Counted from the first letter of the stretch, positions 36,395-46,054 are shown. The stretch: 64,000 bases of DNA from JANJWP01 sp964482035 (GCA_964482035.1 CAYZVC010000002.1:1-64000), one strand, 5' to 3'. Program-made: numbers and translations. Notes: a model not told the origin generated them from the sequence alone.

Positions 36395-37747
36395 GTGAAA
36401 TTCGCCCATAAGTCGTCCATATTCATCCTCGTCGCGCTCCTCACGGTGGTCGCGACGAACTTTTTCGCGCTCCGCTATTTTTCGGAGAAGTACTTTCGGG
36501 AATACGTCGCCGAAGTCCGTCGCGAACTCCCCGACATCAACCTCGACCTCGTGGGGGCCGTCATCGGCGCCAAGGGGCTCGACGAAAAAACCATCGAGGA
36601 ATACCGCGAAACCCTCCGCGACCTCTCGAGCATCACCTCCGGACTCGAACGCTTTTCGCAAGATCCCACGAGCTTCCTGCCGCCCGCGTACTCGGGCGCT
36701 TTCACTGCGGATTCGGGGAAGGACATCCTTACCGATCCGCTCGCGCGCTCTTTCGCGCTCTCGGCCGAAACCCCGGTGCTTTCCAAAATCCTCTCGTTCC
36801 GCGCCTTCGGGGCCAATACTGCGGAAGGCGTCTTCGCCTACAAGGTTCTCCGCTCGATGTTCTTCGTGAACTTCGCCCTCATCGCGCTCGTGCTCGTTTC
36901 GTCGTACGCGTTCACCCGGTGGTCCCTCCGTCCGCTCCGCAGCGTGGTCGAACGCATAGAAAGCATGGCGAACCGCCGCGAGTACGAAAACGTCGGGTAC
37001 TCGGGCAACGACGAGTTCCGCCCCCTTCTCGACGCCATCGGCACCCTTTCCGAAAGCCTTTCCCTGCAAGAGAAGATCCGCTCGGACTTCCTCTCGGACC
37101 TTTCCCATGAAATCAAGACGCCCATCACGGCCATCAAGTGCTACCTCGAAGGCATCGAGGACGGCGTCATCCCGCTCGACGAAAAGAACGTCGCCCACCT
37201 TACCGAAGAAATAAACCGCCTCATCCGCATTACCGATTCGGTCATGAAGATGGAACGTCTCGAAGGGAAGGAAGCGGCCGAAATCTCCCCGGAGAAGATC
37301 GACCTGGTCGACGTGCTCCAGAAGGTCCGCGACGAGTATTCCCCGATGTTCTCGGAAACCCGGCAGATCGTCTCTTTCGCCGACGAAAAGCGGTTCAACA
37401 TCGTTTTCGACCGCGACGGGCTTTTGCAGATCGTCCACAACGTCTTTTCGAATTTCCGCAAATACGCGGGAAAGGACGCGTGCCTCAGCATCCGGTTCTT
37501 CCATACGAAAAACGACACCGTCGTGGTTTTTTCCGACGACGGACCTGGCGTTCCCGAATCCGAGGTCCCGTTCCTTCGCGAAAAGTTCTACCAGGCGGAA
37601 AAATCACGTACCAACGAACCGGGCAGGGGCTCGGGAATCGGACTTTCGGTCGTCGAGAAAATCGTTCGGCTCCATTCCGGCGCGCTCTTCGTCCGTAGTG
37701 GGGAAGGGAAGGGGTTCGCCCTGGAGATCCGTTTGCCGAAGGCGTAA
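36395..37747 (+). CDS. membrane sensor histidine kinase
   Basis: 450 residues. First membrane helix at residues ~8-24, extracytoplasmic sensor of ~120 residues, second helix VNFALIALVLVSSYAFTRW, HAMP-like linker, HisKA with the phosphorylated His in LSDLSHEIKTPITAI, then the ATPase domain: N box HNVFSNFRKYA, VFSDDGPGVPE and RGSGIGLSVVEKIV. Paired with the response regulator just upstream. The signal is unknown. Confidence 0.94.
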   Translation: MKFAHKSSIFILVALLTVVATNFFALRYFSEKYFREYVAEVRRELPDINLDLVGAVIGAKGLDEKTIEEYRETLRDLSSITSGLERFSQDPTSFLPPAYSGAFTADSGKDILTDPLARSFALSAETPVLSKILSFRAFGANTAEGVFAYKVLRSMFFVNFALIALVLVSSYAFTRWSLRPLRSVVERIESMANRREYENVGYSGNDEFRPLLDAIGTLSESLSLQEKIRSDFLSDLSHEIKTPITAIKCYLEGIEDGVIPLDEKNVAHLTEEINRLIRITDSVMKMERLEGKEAAEISPEKIDLVDVLQKVRDEYSPMFSETRQIVSFADEKRFNIVFDRDGLLQIVHNVFSNFRKYAGKDACLSIRFFHTKNDTVVVFSDDGPGVPESEVPFLREKFYQAEKSRTNEPGRGSGIGLSVVEKIVRLHSGALFVRSGEGKGFALEIRLPKA

Positions 37748-37781
37748 TCGGGCGCTTCACGAAAAATTCACCGGATTGGCC

Positions 37782-37809
37782 TTGAACCCCGTGCGCCTTC
37801 GCGTATAAC
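37782..37809 (+). promoter_or_regulatory. promoter of the exported-protein gene
   Basis: TTGAAC, 16-bp spacer, TATAAC. Confidence 0.75.
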
Positions 37810-37833
37810 CAATAGGTATCGTAATACTTCCGA

Positions 37834-38337
37834 TTGAAAACGCTCCGGCTTACTTTGTCATCCGCGCTTTTCCTTTCCGTCCTTTGGTGCGGAGAGGCTT
37901 TCGCCGATGCCGAAAAGGAAGCTCCGGAAAAGGAGGTCGTTCCGGTCGAGGCCGTCAAGGACGCGCCGTCCGTCAAGAACGAAACCCCGGTTTCCACGGG
38001 CGCGGTCGAAACCGAAACCGGCGACGTCGATCCCACGGAAAAGGAACGAGAGAAGCAGAAGGCCATGGACGACGTCAACGCCTTCCTCATCGAATCGTAC
38101 AAGATCAAGCTCGACAAGCTCCTCGACGACGTCTACCGCTCGGTGCGCGTGGCCGCCAAGGACGATCCGGCGCTCCAGACGCTCCTCCTCAAGCGCGTCC
38201 TCGCCGAAATCGAAGCGAAGATGGATTCCATCGCCGCCCGCCCGATTTCCCCCAACCGCAAGAAAATCCTCCTCGCGGTGTTCTCCTACCTGAAATCGGA
38301 CGTTCAGTCCAAGATTCGCTCCCTGAGCGACAAATAA
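37834..38337 (+). CDS. exported helical protein, unknown function
   Basis: 167 residues from a TTG start. Signal peptide LRLTLSSALFLSVLWCGEAFA, then a Glu/Val/Pro-rich linker to residue ~65 and a helical C-terminal domain (DVNAFLIESYKIKLDKLLDD onward). No cysteine after the signal peptide suitable for a lipobox. A TTG start is needed because no closer ATG is in frame. Confidence 0.6.
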   Translation: MKTLRLTLSSALFLSVLWCGEAFADAEKEAPEKEVVPVEAVKDAPSVKNETPVSTGAVETETGDVDPTEKEREKQKAMDDVNAFLIESYKIKLDKLLDDVYRSVRVAAKDDPALQTLLLKRVLAEIEAKMDSIAARPISPNRKKILLAVFSYLKSDVQSKIRSLSDK

Positions 38338-38350
38338 GCGGAAACCCCCA

Positions 38351-38386
38351 AAAGGCGTCCGAAAGGCTCGGACGCCTTTCGTTTTG
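38351..38386 (+). terminator. terminator of the exported-protein gene
   Basis: Stem AAAGGCGTCCGA/TCGGACGCCTTT then TCGTTTTG. Confidence 0.85.
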
Positions 38387-38436
38387 CGTTTTTTAAAAAA
38401 GTGGTAAAGTTACGTCAAATATTTTACGGGATTTTC

Positions 38437-38670
38437 ATGGATACGAACGCGACATCAACGGCCTCGAAGGCGACGGGCTTCGCCCTCGTCGAGGTTTTGA
38501 GCGTGGTCGCGATCCTTTCCGTCATAGCGACCATCGCGTTCTTCATGTTCGTCGCGAACGCCGTCGAAGAGGAAACCGACGACGGCGACAACGGGGCTCC
38601 CCATCCGATTTTGCAGTCGTCCGAACCGTCGTCGCCGCGCCAATCGTATTCCCCGAGAATTCCGCATTAA
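38437..38670 (+). CDS. small type IV prepilin-like protein
   Basis: 77 residues from the ATG at 38437. KATGFALVEVLSVVAILSVI is a prepilin cleavage site (after G) and helix; the tail is short and rich in Asp, Glu, Ser and Pro. It is too short for a full pilin domain, so it may be a minor pilin or a truncated copy. Stand-alone, just before the ribosomal cluster. Confidence 0.65.
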   Translation: MDTNATSTASKATGFALVEVLSVVAILSVIATIAFFMFVANAVEEETDDGDNGAPHPILQSSEPSSPRQSYSPRIPH

Positions 38671-38685
38671 AAAGCGAAAAATCAT

Positions 38686-38713
38686 TTGACGGAGGTATTC
38701 TTTTCCATAGAAT
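38686..38713 (+). promoter_or_regulatory. promoter of the rplC ribosomal cluster
   Basis: TTGACG, 16-bp spacer, TAGAAT. A leader of about 110 nt follows with small hairpins (CTTCG/CGAAG at ~38721; TTGT/ACAA at ~38742) and may hold an r-protein control site. Confidence 0.75.
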
Positions 38714-38829
38714 CTTCTGGCTTCGATTCACGAAGAGTTATGTTGTTTAGACAATCCCTTCCAGCGCTGATGCGACTTGGAGGCGACCTAACCAACCTCT
38801 AATTTATATGCTTTTTTCTATAAGGTCAC

Positions 38830-39411
38830 ATGGCTTGACTTATCGTAAAGAAGCTCGACATGACCCGCGTGGTAAAGGGAGACGCTTTCGTCCCCGTTAC
38901 TCTCCTCCGGGTTCCCGAGCTTAAGATCGCCCAGATCAAGACCGTCGAAAAGGACGGTTACGAAGCTGTGGTACTTGAAGCTGTAACGCGAACGCACCAG
39001 AAGAACGGCAAATCGGTCAACGAAGTCGTTCGTCGCGAAGTCCCGTTCACGGGAGCGTTCACTAGCATGAAGGCCGGCGACACCGTGTCCCTCGACTGCC
39101 TCGAAGGCGTGACCACCGTCACCCTCCACGCAATCTCCAAGGGTAAGGGTTTCGCGGGTGCCATGAAGCGCCACAACTTCTCCGGAGGTCCCGCAGGACA
39201 CGGATCCAAGTTCCACCGCGCTCTCGGTTCCATCGGTTGCCGCAAGCCGCGCCGCACCAAGCCGGGCCAGAAGATGCACGGACACATGGGTACCGACCGG
39301 ATCACGCTCAAGCAGGTTCCGCTCGAACTCGTCAACAAGAACCTCTCGGTCATCGCCCTCAAGGGACCGGTTCCGGGGGCTCGCAACTCTCTCCTCGTCT
39401 TAGATTTCTAA
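38830..39411 (+). CDS. rplC: ribosomal protein uL3
   Basis: 193 residues with UGA at codon 3 (38836-38838), giving MAGLIVKKLDMTRVVKGDAF, the invariant N terminus. SGGPAGHGSKFHR and the downstream KPGQKMHGHMG loop contact the peptidyl transferase centre. First gene of the S10/spc cluster, because rpsJ lies elsewhere (22526). Slightly shorter than E. coli uL3 (209). Confidence 0.97.
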
Positions 39412-39429
39412 TTCCCGCGATAGCCAACT

Positions 39430-40050
39430 ATGGAAGCGATTCTCTACAATCAGGAAGGGCTCGAATCCGGTAAGGTCAAGCTCTCCGCAGAGGTCTTCGG
39501 GAAAGAAGTCCTCCAGGGCCTCATCCACCGTCTCCTCATCCTCCAGCAGGCCAACGCCCGCGTCTCCGGTGCTCACACCAAGACCCGCAGCGACCGCAAC
39601 GGTTCCACCCGCAAGCTCTACAAGCAGAAGGGTACCGGCCAGGCTCGCGCCGGCGACTCCCGCTCCCCGACCCGTATCGGTGGTGGCGTCGCATTCGGAC
39701 CCCGCAGCAACCGCAACTGGACCCTCATGATGAATAAGAAGGAACGCCGTCTCGCGATCGTTTCGCTCCTCTCCTCCAAGGCAGGTTCGAAGAAAATCGC
39801 CGTAATCGAATCCTTCAACGAAGAAGCCGCCAAGACCAAGACCATGAAGGGCATCGTTACGAACATGGGAGTCAAGTCCGCAGTGTTCGCCGTCCTTCCG
39901 GAAGACCGCAACGCCTTCCAGGGTGGTCGCAACATCCCGAACGCTAAGTTCATCGGCGCGAACTACCTCAACCCGAAAGACCTCCTCAAGTTCGACACCC
40001 TCGTCTTCACGAAGGCTTCGCTCGAGAAGGTTACCGCCTCCTACTCGTAA
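39430..40050 (+). CDS. rplD: ribosomal protein uL4
   Basis: 206 residues. TRKLYKQKGTGQARAGDSRS and the following IGGGVAFGPRSNRNW form the exit-tunnel loop of uL4. In E. coli uL4 represses its own operon; no equivalent leader site is clear here. Confidence 0.97.
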   Translation: MEAILYNQEGLESGKVKLSAEVFGKEVLQGLIHRLLILQQANARVSGAHTKTRSDRNGSTRKLYKQKGTGQARAGDSRSPTRIGGGVAFGPRSNRNWTLMMNKKERRLAIVSLLSSKAGSKKIAVIESFNEEAAKTKTMKGIVTNMGVKSAVFAVLPEDRNAFQGGRNIPNAKFIGANYLNPKDLLKFDTLVFTKASLEKVTASYS

Positions 40051-40063
40051 CCGGTAACGATCC

Positions 40064-40372
40064 ATGTCGCTCTACTCGATCATCAAGAAACCGGTCGTCT
40101 CCGAAAAGAGCCAGGTGCTCGAATTCACCGGAGTCTACACCGTAATCGTCGATTCCAAGGCAACCAAGGTCGACGTCCGCTCCGCCTTCGAACGCCTCTA
40201 CGGCGTAAAGGTCGACTCGGTTAACATCATCAAGACCCGCCAGAAGTTCAAAAACGCTGGTAAGGCAGGTATCGTCGCAAAGCGCGGTATCGAAAAGAAG
40301 GCGATGGTAACTCTCGCCGCTGGCTCCCGCCTCGCCGACTTCCAGAAGATTCAGGCCGAAGGTAAGAAATAG
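40064..40372 (+). CDS. rplW: ribosomal protein uL23
   Basis: 102 residues. IIKKPVVSEKSQVLEFTGVY and the segment with KATKVDVRSAFERLYGVKVD are typical. uL23 lies at the tunnel exit and docks SRP and trigger factor. Confidence 0.95.
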   Translation: MSLYSIIKKPVVSEKSQVLEFTGVYTVIVDSKATKVDVRSAFERLYGVKVDSVNIIKTRQKFKNAGKAGIVAKRGIEKKAMVTLAAGSRLADFQKIQAEGKK

Positions 40373-40397
40373 TCTCCCTCCTCCTTAAACTACGCGT

Positions 40398-41240
40398 ATG
40401 TCGATCAAGAAGTATAATCCGACGACTCCGAGCCGTCGCGAAATGACGGGGTACTCGTTCGATGAAATCACCGCAACCGAACCGTACAAGCCCCTCACGT
40501 TCTACAAAAAGAACGCCGCAGGTCGCAACAACACCGGCCGCATCACCGTTCGCCACCAGGGCGGCGGACACAAGCGCCTCTACCGCATGGTCGACTTCTC
40601 CTTCGACAAGAAGGAAATCCCGGCAAAAGTAGAAACCGTAGAATACGATCCGAACCGCTCGGGCTACATCGCCCTCGTCTGCTACCGTGACGGCGAACGC
40701 CGCTACGTCCTCGCACACAAGGACATGAAGGTCGGCGATACGATCATCACCTCCGAATCGGCCAAGCCGGTCGCTGGTAACCGCCTCCTCATCGGAAACG
40801 TTCCGGTAGGTCTCCCGGTCCACAACGTAGAACTCATCGTCGGTCTCGGCGCTTCCACCGTTCGCGCGGCAGGAACCTCCGCAACCGTCATCTCCCAGGA
40901 AGGCGAGTACACTCAGGTGAAACTCCCGTCCGGAGAAATCCGCCGCATCCACAAGAAGTGCTGGGCAACCATCGGCGTAGTGTCGAACACCTTCCACAAC
41001 CAGATCGTCATCGGTAAGGCCGGACGTTCCCGTTGGCTCGGTCGCCGTCCGACCGTCCTCGGTTCCTCCATGAATACCGTAGACCACCCGCACGGTGGTG
41101 GTGAAGGGCACCAGTCCCTCGGCCAGCGCAAGGGTCCGAAAACTCCTTGGGGAAAAATCACCCGTGGCGTTATCACCCGCAACCGCAAGTCGACCGACAA
41201 ATGGATCGTCCGCACCAAGCGCGGAAAGCTCATGGGCTAA
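40398..41240 (+). CDS. rplB: ribosomal protein uL2
   Basis: 280 residues. The catalytic-region motif HPHGGGEGHQSLGQRKGPKT is present with the conserved His. The N-terminal half has RNNTGRITVRHQGGGHKR. Full length, no UGA. Confidence 0.98.
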   Translation: MSIKKYNPTTPSRREMTGYSFDEITATEPYKPLTFYKKNAAGRNNTGRITVRHQGGGHKRLYRMVDFSFDKKEIPAKVETVEYDPNRSGYIALVCYRDGERRYVLAHKDMKVGDTIITSESAKPVAGNRLLIGNVPVGLPVHNVELIVGLGASTVRAAGTSATVISQEGEYTQVKLPSGEIRRIHKKCWATIGVVSNTFHNQIVIGKAGRSRWLGRRPTVLGSSMNTVDHPHGGGEGHQSLGQRKGPKTPWGKITRGVITRNRKSTDKWIVRTKRGKLMG

Positions 41241-41276
41241 TCGAATCAAAAACTTCCTCTTTTATACAGCAACCGT

Positions 41277-41540
41277 ATGACCCGCTCCCTCAAGAAGTGA
41301 CCCTACGTCGACGCACGCCTCTTCGGCAAGGTTGAGAAGCTCAACGCTTCCGGCAAGAAGACCGTCATCAAGACTTGGGCCCGCGACTGTACCGTCGTTC
41401 CGGAGTTCGTCGGACACACCTTCGGCGTACACAACGGAAAGGCGCACCTTCCGGTCTTCGTTACTGAAGACATGGTCGGCCACAAGCTCGGGGAATTCTC
41501 CTTCACGCGCAAGTTCACCGGACACTCCGGAAACAAGTAA
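41277..41540 (+). CDS. rpsS: ribosomal protein uS19
   Basis: 87 residues with UGA at codon 8 (41298-41300), giving TRSLKKGPYVDARLFGKV, in which that glycine is invariant. FVTEDMVGHKLGEFSFTRKF is the conserved end. A gene caller with the standard code would miss it. Confidence 0.97.
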
Positions 41541-41569
41541 GCCGATAACACCCGTCATCTCAACATCGC

Positions 41570-41899
41570 ATGAAAGCCATCGCACGCAATATCCGCATTT
41601 CTCCGAAGAAGATCCAGGTAGAAGCCTCGATCATCCGGAACATGGACGCGAAGAAGGCGCTTGAGACTCTCCGCTATATGCCTACCAAGAGCGCGGGACT
41701 CCTCCACAAGGTCGTAAAGTCCGCGGTCGACAACGCCGCGCACAACGACGCACAGGATATGGGAGCTCTCATGATCTCGCAGGTGGTCATCACCAAGGGA
41801 ATCGTCTACAAGCGTCACAACCCGATTTCCCGCGGACGCGCCCACGCAATTCTCAAGCGCACCTCCAACGTTACCGTGGAACTCTCGGCACGCTCGTAA
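41570..41899 (+). CDS. rplV: ribosomal protein uL22
   Basis: 109 residues. ISPKKIQVEASIIRNMDAKK, GRAHAILKRTSNVTVEL (tunnel loop region). Short but complete. Confidence 0.95.
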   Translation: MKAIARNIRISPKKIQVEASIIRNMDAKKALETLRYMPTKSAGLLHKVVKSAVDNAAHNDAQDMGALMISQVVITKGIVYKRHNPISRGRAHAILKRTSNVTVELSARS

Positions 41900-41926
41900 A
41901 TTATTACCACTTTCACACCCTTACCC

Positions 41927-42562
41927 ATGGGACACAAAGTTAGCCCGCTCGCCTTCCGCCTCGGCTACATCAAGACCTGGAGGACTACCGGGTACTATTC
42001 CCGCAAGGAATACGCTGAAAACGTATCGGCGGACGTCGCCGTTCGTCTCTTCGTCCGGGACTTCCTCAAGGGAATCCCCGTAGCGAACGTCTTCCTCTCC
42101 CACGGTTCGAGCCGTTCCATCTCCGTCGCGATCTACACCGCTAAGGTGGCGCTCGTTCTCGGAAAGGACGACGAAAACCTCACCAAGCTCTCTGCCGACC
42201 TCACCAAGAAGTTCGGCCGCCCGTTCCAGGTGGAAGTAAAGGAAGTCAAGAAGCCGGAACTTTCCGCAGCTCTCGTTGCCGATTCCATCGCTCGCCAGAT
42301 CGAAAAGCGCATGCCGTACCGTCGCGTTATCAAGAACGCAGTCTCCCGCTCCATGGAGAAGGGGGCTCTCGGTATCAAGGTCATCGCCGCCGGACGTCTC
42401 AACAACGCCGAAATCGCCCGCACCGAAACCTATAAGGAAGGTTCGATCCCGTCCCTCACGATCCGCGCAGACATCGACTACGCGACCGAACGTGCAGAGA
42501 CCGCCGCTGGTACCACCGGTATCAAGGTATGGATCTACAAGGGAGACATCTACAAAAAGTAG
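41927..42562 (+). CDS. rpsC: ribosomal protein uS3
   Basis: 211 residues. GHKVSPLAFRLGYIKTWRTT at the N terminus, a KH domain in the first half, and GALGIKVIAAGRLNNAEIAR in the C-terminal domain. uS3 forms the mRNA entry site with uS4 and uS5. Confidence 0.97.
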   Translation: MGHKVSPLAFRLGYIKTWRTTGYYSRKEYAENVSADVAVRLFVRDFLKGIPVANVFLSHGSSRSISVAIYTAKVALVLGKDDENLTKLSADLTKKFGRPFQVEVKEVKKPELSAALVADSIARQIEKRMPYRRVIKNAVSRSMEKGALGIKVIAAGRLNNAEIARTETYKEGSIPSLTIRADIDYATERAETAAGTTGIKVWIYKGDIYKK

Positions 42563-42597
42563 TCGGATTTCACTACTAGCCGCATAATTCCAGTCAC

Positions 42598-42999
42598 ATG
42601 CTTCAGCCGAGCAGAACCAAATACCGCAAGGCCCAGCGAGGCGTCATCAAGGGACTCGCTACCCGCGGTTCCGAAATCGCCTTCGGGGACTTCGCACTTA
42701 AGACCGTCGAAGCAGGATACCTCACTTCCCGCCAAATTGAATCCGCGCGCCGCGTTATGGTCCGCTACCTCAAGAAGGGTGGAAAGATGTGGATCCGCAT
42801 CTTCCCGGACAAACCGTATACCAAGAAGCCGCTCGAAGTTCCGATGGGTGGTGGTAAGGGTGGTCTCGAAATGTACCGCGCTCCGGTACGCCCGGGACGT
42901 ATCCTCTTCGAACTCTCCGGAATCCCCGCGGACATGGCAAAGGAAGCTTTCCAGCTCGCTGCCTATAAGCTCCCGGTGAAAACCAAGGTTCTCGTTTAA
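42598..42999 (+). CDS. rplP: ribosomal protein uL16
   Basis: 133 residues. MLQPSRTKYRKAQRGVIKGL and WIRIFPDKPYTKKPLEVPMG are diagnostic. It binds the A-site finger and central protuberance. Confidence 0.97.
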   Translation: MLQPSRTKYRKAQRGVIKGLATRGSEIAFGDFALKTVEAGYLTSRQIESARRVMVRYLKKGGKMWIRIFPDKPYTKKPLEVPMGGGKGGLEMYRAPVRPGRILFELSGIPADMAKEAFQLAAYKLPVKTKVLV

Positions 43000-43020
43000 T
43001 TCACTTTCGCAATCCACATC

Positions 43021-43227
43021 ATGGCCAAGAAAACGACCGAGACCGGCAAGAACGCCGCTCTCCTGAAACTCGACCGCGCCGGACTCGTCAAGGAATTGAA
43101 CGAAGCCCGCCGCGCACTCTACCTCCTTCAGATGAAGAAGGTCGCAGGAGAACTCAAGGAAACCCATCAGGTAAAGCTTCACAAGAAGCACGTCGCTCGG
43201 GTTCTCACCTTCCTCTCCGTCATCTAA
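43021..43227 (+). CDS. rpmC: ribosomal protein uL29
   Basis: 68 residues. LVKELNEARRALYLLQMKKV with the ...HKKHVARVLTFL end are the two helices of uL29. The first ~17 residues form a Lys/Thr-rich extension. Confidence 0.93.
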   Translation: MAKKTTETGKNAALLKLDRAGLVKELNEARRALYLLQMKKVAGELKETHQVKLHKKHVARVLTFLSVI

Positions 43228-43252
43228 GACCTACCCGATTTACTTTCTCCGC

Positions 43253-43474
43253 ATGCGAACCAAGACCGGAACCGTCACCAGCACGAAGATGGACAAAACC
43301 GTCGTTGTCACGGTAGACACCTACAAGACCCATCCGAAGTATAAGAAGCGCTACAAGGTCAGCGCGAAGTTCTACGCACACGACGAGGCAAACGCTTGCC
43401 AGGAGGGGCAAACGGTCACCATCCGGGAAACCCGTCCGCTCTCCAAGCTCAAGCGCTGGGAAATCGTCGGATAA
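43253..43474 (+). CDS. rpsQ: ribosomal protein uS17
   Basis: 73 residues. GTVTSTKMDKTVVVTVDTYK and IRETRPLSKLKRWEIV are the OB-fold ends of uS17. Confidence 0.96.
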   Translation: MRTKTGTVTSTKMDKTVVVTVDTYKTHPKYKKRYKVSAKFYAHDEANACQEGQTVTIRETRPLSKLKRWEIVG

Positions 43475-43501
43475 CGCACCAACCTAACTTCCGTACCATC
43501 C

Positions 43502-43870
43502 ATGATCCAAGCAGAATCGCGGCTCGCAGTAGTCGACAACACCGGAGCGAAGGAGCTCCTCTGCATCAAGGTACTCGGTGGATCCAAGCGCCGTTACGCG
43601 GGCGTCGGCGACATCATCGTCGGCTCCGTAAAGGAAGCTCTTCCCCAGGGTACCGTTAAGAAGAAATCCGTCGTCAAGGCGGTCATCGTTCGCACTTCGT
43701 TCCCGGTTCGCCGCGACGACGGTACCTACGTCATGTCCGACGACAACGCTTGCGTTATCGTCAACGAAGAAGGCGAACCCAAGGGAACCCGTGTTTTCGG
43801 ACCGGTTTTCCGCGAGCTCAAGGCCAAAGGTTTCCAGAAAATCGTCAGCCTCGCACCCGAAGTCCTCTAA
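43502..43870 (+). CDS. rplN: ribosomal protein uL14
   Basis: 122 residues, starting MIQAESRLAVVDNTGAKELL; GTRVFGPVFRELKAKGFQKI near the end. Located under the 50S L7/L12 stalk side, contacts uL19. Confidence 0.97.
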   Translation: MIQAESRLAVVDNTGAKELLCIKVLGGSKRRYAGVGDIIVGSVKEALPQGTVKKKSVVKAVIVRTSFPVRRDDGTYVMSDDNACVIVNEEGEPKGTRVFGPVFRELKAKGFQKIVSLAPEVL

Positions 43871-43893
43871 TTATCTTTCCAGCAAATACCGTT

Positions 43894-44199
43894 ATGAAAA
43901 TCCACTCTGGAGACCTCGTCAAGGTCATCGCCGGGAAGGACAAAGGAAAGGAGGCGAAGGTCCTTTCGGTCGACACCAAGGCGGAACGCGTTATCGTAGA
44001 AGGCGTTAATATCGCCAAGAAACACGTTAAGGCACAGGGCAACGTCCCGGGCCAGATCGTCGAAATCGAACGCGCCATCCACGTTTCCAACGTCATGGTC
44101 ATCGACCCCTCCACCAAAAAGCCGACCCGTATCGGATTCAAGATCGAGGGTGGCAAGAAAATCCGCATCGCGAAGAAGTCCGGAAAGGCTCTCGCATAA
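43894..44199 (+). CDS. rplX: ribosomal protein uL24
   Basis: 101 residues from the ATG at 43894. MKIHSGDLVKVIAGKDKGKE is the KOW motif. An assembly initiator of the 50S subunit. Confidence 0.96.
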   Translation: MKIHSGDLVKVIAGKDKGKEAKVLSVDTKAERVIVEGVNIAKKHVKAQGNVPGQIVEIERAIHVSNVMVIDPSTKKPTRIGFKIEGGKKIRIAKKSGKALA

Positions 44200-44220
44200 T
44201 CCCTCACGCACGAACCGTTT

Positions 44221-44766
44221 ATGTCTGTCGATTTCAAGCAGCAATACCAGACCGAAATCCTTCCGAAGCTTCAGAAGGAGCTCGGCATCAAAAACGCCAT
44301 GCAGATTCCGAAGATCGAAAAGATCGTACTCAACATGGGTATCGGAACCTACGTAGCGAGCGGAAATAAGGATTTCTCGTCCCTCAAGAACGACTTCGCG
44401 CTCATCGCAGGTCAGCTTCCGAAGGTTCAGACCTCCCGCAAGTCCATCTCCAACTTCAAGCTCCGCGAAGGAATGCCCGTAGGCATGACCGTCACCCTCC
44501 GTGGCGAACACATGTACGCTTTCCTTCAGAAGCTCATCGCCATCACGCTTCCGCGTGTCCGCGACTTCCGTGGCATCTCGTCCAAGTCTTTCGACCAGGA
44601 AGGAAACTTCAACTTCGGAATCAAGGAACACACCATCTTCCCGGAAGTTCCGCAGACCGACGTCGTAAAGCCCCACGGACTTCAGATCACCATCAAGTTC
44701 AAGGCGGAAGGCAAGGCCCACTCCAAGGCCCTCCTCGACGCTCTCGGGTTCCCTTTCACGAAATAA
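44221..44766 (+). CDS. rplE: ribosomal protein uL5
   Basis: 181 residues. MQIPKIEKIVLNMGIGTYVA, RKSISNFKLREGMPVGMTVT and RVRDFRGISSKSFDQEGNFN identify uL5, which contacts 5S rRNA and P-site tRNA. Confidence 0.97.
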   Translation: MSVDFKQQYQTEILPKLQKELGIKNAMQIPKIEKIVLNMGIGTYVASGNKDFSSLKNDFALIAGQLPKVQTSRKSISNFKLREGMPVGMTVTLRGEHMYAFLQKLIAITLPRVRDFRGISSKSFDQEGNFNFGIKEHTIFPEVPQTDVVKPHGLQITIKFKAEGKAHSKALLDALGFPFTK

Positions 44767-44784
44767 TCACCTCACTTTTCTCTT

Positions 44785-45009
44785 ATGGCACGCAAGTCCC
44801 TCGTAGTAAAATGCGAGCGTAACAACGCCACGGCTGACCGCCGGCAGGCCGCAGGCCTCCAGGTCAAGTTCCCGACCCGTCTCTACCACCGCTGCAGCGT
44901 TTGCGGCCGTGCGAACGGATACCTCGGCAAATTCGACATGTGCCGCATCTGCGTCCGTGAAAAAGCCAACGCCGGAGAACTCATGGGCGTTCGCAAGTCG
45001 AGCTGGTAG
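44785..45009 (+). CDS. rpsN: ribosomal protein uS14, zinc type
   Basis: 74 residues. Zinc ribbon with CSVCGRANGYLGKFDMCRIC (two CxxC pairs), then the conserved end LMGVRKSSW. Longer at the N terminus than the 61-residue Bacillus zinc form (type Z). Confidence 0.96.
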   Translation: MARKSLVVKCERNNATADRRQAAGLQVKFPTRLYHRCSVCGRANGYLGKFDMCRICVREKANAGELMGVRKSSW

Positions 45010-45040
45010 TACCCGTTTAGTTATTTCTTTCGACTCTCCT

Positions 45041-45427
45041 ATGATCCTCGATCCGATCGCAGACATGCTTACGCGCATCCGAAACGGCTACTTTGCCCGT
45101 CTCGCGACCGTGGAAGCCCCGTTCTCGCTCATCAAGATGGAAATCCTCCGCGTACTCAAGAAGAACGGCTACGTCGTTTCTTTCGACAAGTCCGAAGACG
45201 GCCGCTCCATCAAGATCGTCCTCAACGACGTCCGCGTTACCAAGTACGTTCCGTCCTTCCGCCGCGTTTCCCGTCCGGGACAGCGCATCTACGTTAAGGC
45301 TTCCGATATCCGCCGCTCCCGCAACGGACACGGTATCTACATCCTCTCGACCCCGAAGGGCGTCGTTACCGGATACGAAGCTCACGCACTCGGCGTAGGC
45401 GGGGAAATCCTCTGCGAAGTCTACTAG
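45041..45427 (+). CDS. rpsH: ribosomal protein uS8
   Basis: 128 residues from the ATG at 45041. DPIADMLTRIRNGYFARLAT and the C-terminal ILSTPKGVVTGYEAHALGVG are diagnostic. Confidence 0.97.
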   Translation: MILDPIADMLTRIRNGYFARLATVEAPFSLIKMEILRVLKKNGYVVSFDKSEDGRSIKIVLNDVRVTKYVPSFRRVSRPGQRIYVKASDIRRSRNGHGIYILSTPKGVVTGYEAHALGVGGEILCEVY

Positions 45428-45466
45428 GCTCGCGATTCCCTTTAGTTCATCGATTATCAATCGTTT

Positions 45467-46021
45467 ATGTCTCGTATCTGAAAGCTTCCCGTTAAACTCC
45501 CCGCAGGAGTTACCGCATCCGTGGATGGGAAGAAGGTCGCAGTAAAGGGACCGAAGGGGGAACTCTCCTTCGTCCTCCAGGATTGCGTGACCGTAACGCT
45601 CGCCGATGGCGAACTCAACGTTACCGTTGCCAATGCTGACGAAAAAGAACAGAAAGCCTTCTGGGGCCTCTCTCGCGCACTCGTAGCCAACATGGTTCAG
45701 GGCGTTGCGGAAGGTTTCAAGAAATCCCTCGAAATCCAGGGTGTCGGTTACAAGTTCGAAATCACTTCCCCGACGAAACTCACCCTCGCGGTAGGTTTCT
45801 CCCACAAGGTCGTCCTCGATGCACCGAAGGGCGTCACGATCTCTCCGGACGAAAAGGAAAAGAACATCATCCACATCTCCGGAATCGACAAGCAGCAGGT
45901 CGGCTACTTCGCCGCTCTCGTTCGCTCGATCAAGAAGCCCGAACCGTACAAGGGCAAGGGTATCCGCTACGTCGGCGAATACGTCCGCCGCAAGGCAGGT
46001 AAGACCGCCGGTAAGAAATAG
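45467..46021 (+). CDS. rplF: ribosomal protein uL6
   Basis: 184 residues with UGA at codon 5 (45479-45481), giving MSRIGKLPVKLPAGVTASVD, the invariant start. The C-terminal KPEPYKGKGIRYVGEYVRRK is also typical. The standard code would start it late and lose 18 residues. Confidence 0.97.
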
Positions 46022-46054
46022 CACCGAAATTAATTCCCCCTTTCCCTACTACGT